Assembly (NCBI GenBank): GCA_913055155.1
Contig: CAJXJR010000014.1
Coordinates: forward strand, 42,362-106,361
Source of the DNA: an uncultured Erythrobacter sp.
GTDB taxonomy: Bacteria > Pseudomonadota > Alphaproteobacteria > Sphingomonadales > Sphingomonadaceae
DNA: 64,000 nucleotides
Reading direction: 5' to 3'
This document shows positions 58,373 to 64,000 of this stretch, in pieces. Each line of letters opens with the position of its first letter. Position 1 is the first letter of the stretch. The translations under genes and the position numbers were made by a program. The notes under the pieces were generated by a model, which was not told where the DNA came from, made no database searches, and was given only the letters and a program-made list of their open reading frames with translations.

Positions 58373-59979
58373 GGACGGAACCTTGCGGGCCACACCCCGC
58401 CCCTGCCCGGCGCGATGATGCCGTCGGGATCGACCGCATCCTTCATCGCTTCCAGGAATTTGCGCAGAGCCCCGCCGTTGAAGCTGTAAGTGGCCGCCAC
58501 GTCGTCCTGGTAGATCGGCGCAGCGCGATAGTCGCCCCAGCCGTGTTCGGCGGCCACGGCCACCATGTGCTTCATCGCCCGGTGGACCATGGCGTTGTGT
58601 TCCGGATCGTCGCGGCGGATCGAGGGGGCAAAGACCATCTGGAAGGTGTTGGAATGCCAGAACAGCGGCGCGGTGACGGCGCTGAAATAGGGCGGCAGCG
58701 GATATTCGCGGCTGGCATCGCCCAGCACGCGCTGCATTTCGAACACCGCCTCCCCGTCGCGCGGCAGCACCGGGAAGAACCCGACGTGGCCATCGTCGCG
58801 CACGATTTCCCAGATGCCGAGCGAAGGGATGCCCAGTGCGCCCTTGCGGCGGATCGCCGTGGGGTACGGCTGGGTATCGTTTTCCAGCTGGGCCTCGGTG
58901 GCAGGCAAGGCGAAGTGATCGCCATCCAGCGCTTCGGCGCCGGGAATATCCGACAGGATCCGATCCCTGGCATATTCCCACTGCGCCGCCGTGGCGGCTT
59001 CGGGGCCAAGGAACTGCAGGTCGATCGCCCAGCTATGCAGACCGGCGGCGGAGGCAGCCGCGTCCATTTCGGCATCGGACGGCCCGCCCAGCTTGGTCGC
59101 CAGTGCAGCGAAATCGGGATCGCCCAGCAGCGCGGATAGCGGGCTGGCAAAGCGCACTTCGCTCACCATGCCGCTGTCCGACAGGTAGTTGACGTGGTGC
59201 ACCAGCTTGATGAGGTCGCGCCGACGCGGCACGCGAACCAGGCCGGTGCGATAGTATTCGGGCTGCGGCATCAGGCGAAAGCCCATCTTGGTGACCACGC
59301 CGAAATTGCCTTGCGCGAACAGGCCGGACGGGTCGGGCCCGAAGCCATAGGGGTATTCCTGCCAGCTATCCGCGCCGGGCATGGCGCCCATGCCGGTGCG
59401 CATCAGTTCGCCATCGGGCAGCACCACTTCCATGCCGCAATGGGCGCCGAAATGGTCGCGGAACTGCGGCATGGTGTAGCCGACGCCGCGATCCAACGCA
59501 TTGCCCACGGGCGATCCCCAGCCGGGATCGGGGCAATCGATCATCACCTTCAGCCCGCGTTCCTGGATGTGGCGATAGAGATCGAAGTAGGAGACACCGG
59601 GCTCGACAAGGCAATAGTTGCGCTCCTCGTTCACCTCGATCACGCGGTCCATTCGCTTCAGGTCGAGCACGGCGCTGCCCTGCACGTTGGGCGAAGCGCC
59701 ACCATAACCGAAGTTCTTGCCGGTGGAGATCGGGTGCAGCGGCACGCGGTGGCGCTTTGCGATACGCACCACTTCCTGAACCTGGGCGACATCGGCAGGC
59801 GCGACGGCGCTGCTGGCCTGGATCTCCTCGGGCGTGTTCCACACCGGGGAGAAGGCATCGCGATAGGGGAACATGTCGGTGTCGGACGACCACACCCAGT
59901 CTTCGCCCACGGCACCGCGCAGGTCGTTCAGGAAAGCCGCGAAGGCGCTCTCGTCCATGTCAGGTGGCAGGATGCTCAC
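58369..59979 (-). CDS. VAO/4-cresol dehydrogenase (PchF)-like FAD-binding flavoprotein B
   Basis: GTG start in GTGA overlap; PISTGKNFGYGGASPNVQGSAVLDLKRMDRVIEVNEERNYCLVEPGVSYFDLY; AVDPDGIIAPGRGGVW. Confidence 0.9.
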   Translation of the reverse strand: MSILPPDMDESAFAAFLNDLRGAVGEDWVWSSDTDMFPYRDAFSPVWNTPEEIQASSAVAPADVAQVQEVVRIAKRHRVPLHPISTGKNFGYGGASPNVQGSAVLDLKRMDRVIEVNEERNYCLVEPGVSYFDLYRHIQERGLKVMIDCPDPGWGSPVGNALDRGVGYTMPQFRDHFGAHCGMEVVLPDGELMRTGMGAMPGADSWQEYPYGFGPDPSGLFAQGNFGVVTKMGFRLMPQPEYYRTGLVRVPRRRDLIKLVHHVNYLSDSGMVSEVRFASPLSALLGDPDFAALATKLGGPSDAEMDAAASAAGLHSWAIDLQFLGPEAATAAQWEYARDRILSDIPGAEALDGDHFALPATEAQLENDTQPYPTAIRRKGALGIPSLGIWEIVRDDGHVGFFPVLPRDGEAVFEMQRVLGDASREYPLPPYFSAVTAPLFWHSNTFQMVFAPSIRRDDPEHNAMVHRAMKHMVAVAAEHGWGDYRAAPIYQDDVAATYSFNGGALRKFLEAMKDAVDPDGIIAPGRGGVWPARFRP

Positions 59980-60377
59980 GCGGTAACGCTCTTGTGATGC
60001 GGGGCGATGATCCAGCGCATGGCCTGCACATCGTTCACGCGCGGCAAGTCCAGCGCCATGCGCGAGACGACGCGGCGACCCTGGTGGGTGGCCAGCGTTT
60101 CCAGCACGAACAGTGCATCGCTGCCGGTTATGCCGCCCAGCACGAAACCGGGGCGACGCCAGCGTGCATCGAGCCGATCGTACCACACGTTCGTCACGTC
60201 TCCGGCAAAGCGCAAGACCGGCACCGGCGCATCGGCCACGTCCAGCGCGCCGGGAAAGCGGGTATCGACCAGCATCGCATCGAGACCTTGCGGAGCAGCG
60301 GCAAAGGCGCCGTGCCAGCCGGTGCCGAGCGCGGGGACGACAGCGCCCCATTTCACGAAGTCACGGCGACTAATCAT
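59976..60377 (-). CDS. Tat-exported hypothetical protein between flavocytochrome genes (candidate PchX counterpart)
   Basis: MISRRDFVKWGAVVPALGTGWHGAFAA; 4-bp overlaps on both sides. Confidence 0.75.
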   Translation of the reverse strand: MISRRDFVKWGAVVPALGTGWHGAFAAAPQGLDAMLVDTRFPGALDVADAPVPVLRFAGDVTNVWYDRLDARWRRPGFVLGGITGSDALFVLETLATHQGRRVVSRMALDLPRVNDVQAMRWIIAPHHKSVTA

Positions 60378-60796
60378 CGGGCAGCCTCCATTTCGGCCAT
60401 CTCGTCCGCCAGCAATGGCGTGTGAGCGCCGCGATCCTCCAGCGGCGCGGTTAGGTAGGCGCTCAGCGCGGCAAGGTCGGCATCAGAAACCTCGGTGCGG
60501 CGGAAGGGCGGCATCCAGGCCACGCCGTTGCGCACAAAGTAAGTGATGACCGGTGCAGTCAGGTCGGTGCGGTCTTCCAGCACGCCGGGAATGTCGGTGC
60601 CCTCGTACTTGATCGTCAGGCTGTTGGTGCCGGCAAGGCCCATCGAATTGGCATGGCACGGCGCGCACCAGTGGGCGTAGACCGCCTTGCCATGTTCCAG
60701 CTCGGGCGCGGCGGGGCCGGTGCGGGTGGCCTGCTGCGCGAATGCGCCGCCTGCCGCCAGTGCGAGTGCGCCTGCTACTGCGAAAGCCAGTCTCAT
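60374..60796 (-). CDS. Cytochrome c, candidate PchC-like flavocytochrome subunit A
   Basis: Signal peptide; CAPCHANSMGLAGTNSL; MPPFRRTEVSDADLAALSAYL. Confidence 0.87.
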   Translation of the reverse strand: MRLAFAVAGALALAAGGAFAQQATRTGPAAPELEHGKAVYAHWCAPCHANSMGLAGTNSLTIKYEGTDIPGVLEDRTDLTAPVITYFVRNGVAWMPPFRRTEVSDADLAALSAYLTAPLEDRGAHTPLLADEMAEMEAAR

Positions 60797-62391
60797 GCTG
60801 CACCTCCATCGCGGCGCAGGTGGCGGTATCGCTCCGGCCAGACCCCATAGCGACCGGCGGAGATGATGCCGTTGGGATCGAGCGCATCCTTGATCTGCTC
60901 GTTCACGCGGCGCAGCTTGTGATCGCCAAAGCTGTAGGCCTCCATCACATCGTCCATGAAGGCGGGCGGGCAGCGGTATTCGCCCCAGCCGTGGCTGGCG
61001 CAGGTGCGGATAATCTCGCGCACGGCATCGCGCAGGTGTTCGTTGCGCCCGTCCTTGTAGACCGGCACGGCGGCGAACAGCACGAAGCTGCGCGTCCAGC
61101 AGGTGACGGCGGGCGCGAACATGAACAGGTCCAGCCCCAGCCGCTCGCACTCGGCGCGCATCACGCGGTTGGCATCGATGATGCCCTGGCCAGAGCGCGG
61201 GATCACGGCGCTAAACCAGATGTGCCCGTCGCTGGGGTTGAAATTGCCATAACCGCGGCTGCCGACGCTGAAGATTTCCAGCGAGGGGATGCCGAAGCGC
61301 GGCTTGTGGATACGCTCCATGTCGTCCGGCGAAAGCGGCAGGTCGACAAAGCCGGTCTCGGCAAACTGCACGCCGGGAATGTGCTCGAACCGCGATTTCA
61401 CATAGGCCCACTGTTCGCGGATCACCCGTTCGGGGCCGTAGAAATTGGGCGAGAAGGACCACGCCGGGACGCCGCTTTCAGCGACCATGCGGTTCATCAC
61501 TTCGGGTTCCGGGATCATCGCCATGGCGATGGGATTTTCCTGCGTAAGGACAGGCGAACTGAAACCCGGCATGCCGTTGAACAGGTTGCCGTATTCCAGC
61601 TCGTTGGCCACGCGTACCAGTTCATCCAGGTCTTCGTAGCGCATCACGCTGACGCTGCCAGAAAGCCATGCCTCGGGCGTGGGGAACATCCAGAAGCCCA
61701 TCTTGGTGACGACGCCCAGCGTGGACTGGCGGAACATGCCGTCAAGGCACGGGCCCAACCCCATGCGATACTGCTGCCAGGTCTCGCTACCGGGCAGCGC
61801 GCCCATGCCGGTGCGCAGAAGTTCGCCATCGGCCATCACCGCCTCGATGCCGCACACGGCCTCGAAGTGGCCGCGATAGCCGGCAACGGTGTAGCCGCCG
61901 CCGCTGTCGAGCGCGTTGCCCACCAGTGAGCCCCAGCCCGGATCGGGCACGCTCATCATCAGCTTGGATCCGGACTCGCGCAGGTGGCGGTACATGTCGA
62001 AGAAGGAGACACCCGGCTCAACGAGGGCGGAGCAATTGTCCTCGTTCACCTCGATCACGCGGTCCATGCGCTTCAGGTCCACCACCACGCTGCCGCTGAG
62101 CACCGGCGCGGAGCCGCCGTAGCCGAGGTTGCGGCCCGTCGAGATGGGATAGATCGGGATGCGGCGCTCGTTGGCCACGCGGACGACCGCCTGGACTTCC
62201 TCCACGCTGGCAGGCGCAACCGCGGCGCTGGCCAGCTTCTCTTCCGGCTCGCCCCAGAGCACGGAGTAGAAGTCGCGGTAGGTGTTGAGGTCGGCGGGCT
62301 GGTCGAACACCCATTCGTCGCCCACGGCGCTGCGCATGGCAGCAAGGCCATCGGCGAAAGTCGCCGCATCGATACCCGGTGGTGTGGTCAT
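60793..62391 (-). CDS. VAO/4-cresol dehydrogenase (PchF)-like FAD-binding flavoprotein A
   Basis: PISTGRNLGYGGSAPVLSGSVVVDLKRMDRVIEVNEDNCSALVEPGVSFFDMYRHL; ALDPNGIISAGRYGVWP. Confidence 0.9.
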   Translation of the reverse strand: MTTPPGIDAATFADGLAAMRSAVGDEWVFDQPADLNTYRDFYSVLWGEPEEKLASAAVAPASVEEVQAVVRVANERRIPIYPISTGRNLGYGGSAPVLSGSVVVDLKRMDRVIEVNEDNCSALVEPGVSFFDMYRHLRESGSKLMMSVPDPGWGSLVGNALDSGGGYTVAGYRGHFEAVCGIEAVMADGELLRTGMGALPGSETWQQYRMGLGPCLDGMFRQSTLGVVTKMGFWMFPTPEAWLSGSVSVMRYEDLDELVRVANELEYGNLFNGMPGFSSPVLTQENPIAMAMIPEPEVMNRMVAESGVPAWSFSPNFYGPERVIREQWAYVKSRFEHIPGVQFAETGFVDLPLSPDDMERIHKPRFGIPSLEIFSVGSRGYGNFNPSDGHIWFSAVIPRSGQGIIDANRVMRAECERLGLDLFMFAPAVTCWTRSFVLFAAVPVYKDGRNEHLRDAVREIIRTCASHGWGEYRCPPAFMDDVMEAYSFGDHKLRRVNEQIKDALDPNGIISAGRYGVWPERYRHLRRDGGAA

Positions 62392-62415
62392 GTCCTTCTT
62401 CCGATCCCCGCGTGA

Positions 62416-62433
62416 TTCATACAAGTGTATAAA
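62416..62433. promoter_or_regulatory. Candidate operator TTnATACAnnTGTATnAA between tetR and the flavocytochrome operon
   Basis: TTCATACAAGTGTATAAA read directly. Confidence 0.45.
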
Positions 62434-63045
62434 TCATTCCGTCGCCGCCTGTCCAGCCAGTGCAGCGCGCGCGAATGCCAGCAGGAACTCGATGTCATCC
62501 AGCGCCTTCCCACCGGGCAGGCGCACCGTATCGTGCACGCGCGGCGGCGGGCCCAGCGCGGCCCCGGCGATGAAGCGCAGCCGGGCACGCAATTCGTCCG
62601 CACCCAGGTTGGGGCAATGCGGCTGCACTGCGGCTTGCAGCACGGTGCTGAAATCCAGCATCGCCGTGGTCACCAGCTGGCGCGGGACGCCCTCACCGTG
62701 CGCGGCCAGCTCGTCGAGCACCCACAGCGCACGGCCATCGGGGGTGAAGCAGGCAACCCGCTGCATCGGCTGCAGCCAGGTGCGCAGCACTTCGTCCAGC
62801 GTCATGCCCGGCGCGATGGCCTGCCAGTCGGCTAGGATCGGGTCGAGATTGCGGTGGGCCAGCTCGACCAGCAGGTTCTCAATGGTCTTGAAATGATAGG
62901 TGACGAGGGTGGGGTTCACCCCGGCAAGATCGCCCACCTTGCGCACCGAAAGCCCGGTAACGCCGCGTTCGACCAGGATGCGTTCGGCAGCGGCCAGCAG
63001 CCTTTCGCTTGTCGTAAGCTCACCCAGTGTCCGTGCCTCCGCCAT
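62434..63045 (-). CDS. TetR/AcrR family regulator
   Basis: TSERLLAAAERILVERGVTGLSVRKVGDLAGVNPTLVTYHFKTIENLL. Confidence 0.92.
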   Translation of the reverse strand: MAEARTLGELTTSERLLAAAERILVERGVTGLSVRKVGDLAGVNPTLVTYHFKTIENLLVELAHRNLDPILADWQAIAPGMTLDEVLRTWLQPMQRVACFTPDGRALWVLDELAAHGEGVPRQLVTTAMLDFSTVLQAAVQPHCPNLGADELRARLRFIAGAALGPPPRVHDTVRLPGGKALDDIEFLLAFARAALAGQAATE

Positions 63046-63192
63046 GGATCATGGACATGCCCCAGAGCGGGCATGCGGAGCAAGGGCCTGTAATGAAGGC
63101 AGGACCATTACCGCCGGGTGCATCCACCTGCGGCAAAAACGACAAAAGCCCCGCAAAGCAGGGCTGGAAGAACGGATGATGATGGGAAACGG

Positions 63193-63269
<77 letters not shown>

Positions 63270-63376
63270 GCACCGTTGTAATTGACGCCTGATAGAGACG
63301 CCAAAAGGGCCGCCCTTGCGGGTCAGCCCTTAGACTTGTGAATGGGTTGTTTCCTTGCTCTGCCCGCCGGCTGCAA

Positions 63377-63492
63377 TGCCTGGCGGCGTCCTACTCTTCC
63401 AACGCTTGAGCGTTAGTACCATCGGCGCTGCCTGGTTTCACGGCCGAGTTCGAGATGGGATCGGGTGGGTCACAGGCGCTATGACCACCAAG
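63377..63492 (-). rRNA. rrf: 5S ribosomal RNA
   Basis: Minus strand CTTGGTGGTCATAGCG...GACCCACCCGATCCCATCTCGAACTCGGCCGTGAAACC...GGTACTAACG...GGAAGAGTAGGACGCCGCCAGGC. Confidence 0.95.
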
Positions 63493-63629
63493 CAATGAAG
63501 CTGGCGTGCGGGCAAGGTTTTAAATCGATGCACCAATCAGGTGTGCTTGTTGAAGGCGTCGTTTATCCGGCTGGACAAATCCTCCACTACGCAAGGCCAT
63601 CAGGCCTGACGTTGATGGTGGGATCCACC

Positions 63630-64000
<371 letters not shown>

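Overview
This 64 kb high-GC window looks like a chromosomal segment from an alphaproteobacterium, most likely Sphingomonadales/Erythrobacteraceae (inferred from gene content). It contains about 75 mostly ordinary genes. Main content: two gallate-dioxygenase-like LigB+LigA fusion extradiol dioxygenases flanking a cytochrome c / cytochrome b561 pair; thiC with a TPP riboswitch; a carotenoid cluster (crtY-crtI-x-LOG-crtB); a biotin-dependent carboxylase alpha subunit; glpD; dinB; a class II aldolase-HAD-DhaL-DhaK operon; a valine-type acyl-CoA dehydrogenase and enoyl-CoA hydratase/isomerase pair; a tightly overlapped operon with two 4-cresol-dehydrogenase-like flavocytochrome (flavoprotein + cytochrome c) pairs around a Tat-exported protein; two tRNAs (Gly-CCC, fMet); and, at the right edge, 5S rRNA plus the 3' part of 23S rRNA on the minus strand. 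Most interesting observations: (i) a Tat-exported protein made of nine TDSDSGxxADPAG(N/R)GRG repeats; (ii) the duplicated pchC-X-F-like cassette; (iii) an SRAP/YedK-family protein lacking the catalytic Cys2 and apparently the catalytic His; (iv) three independently interrupted genes (an S9 peptidase with in-frame TAA, a Tdi1/DUF1851-like gene with in-frame TGA inside the crt operon, a frameshifted TauD/TfdA dioxygenase); (v) an orphan PD-(D/E)XK-like protein coupled to a RidA gene; (vi) a hairpin-dense intergenic element. I saw no transposase, CRISPR array or prophage. All identifications come from reading the sequence; no database search was run.
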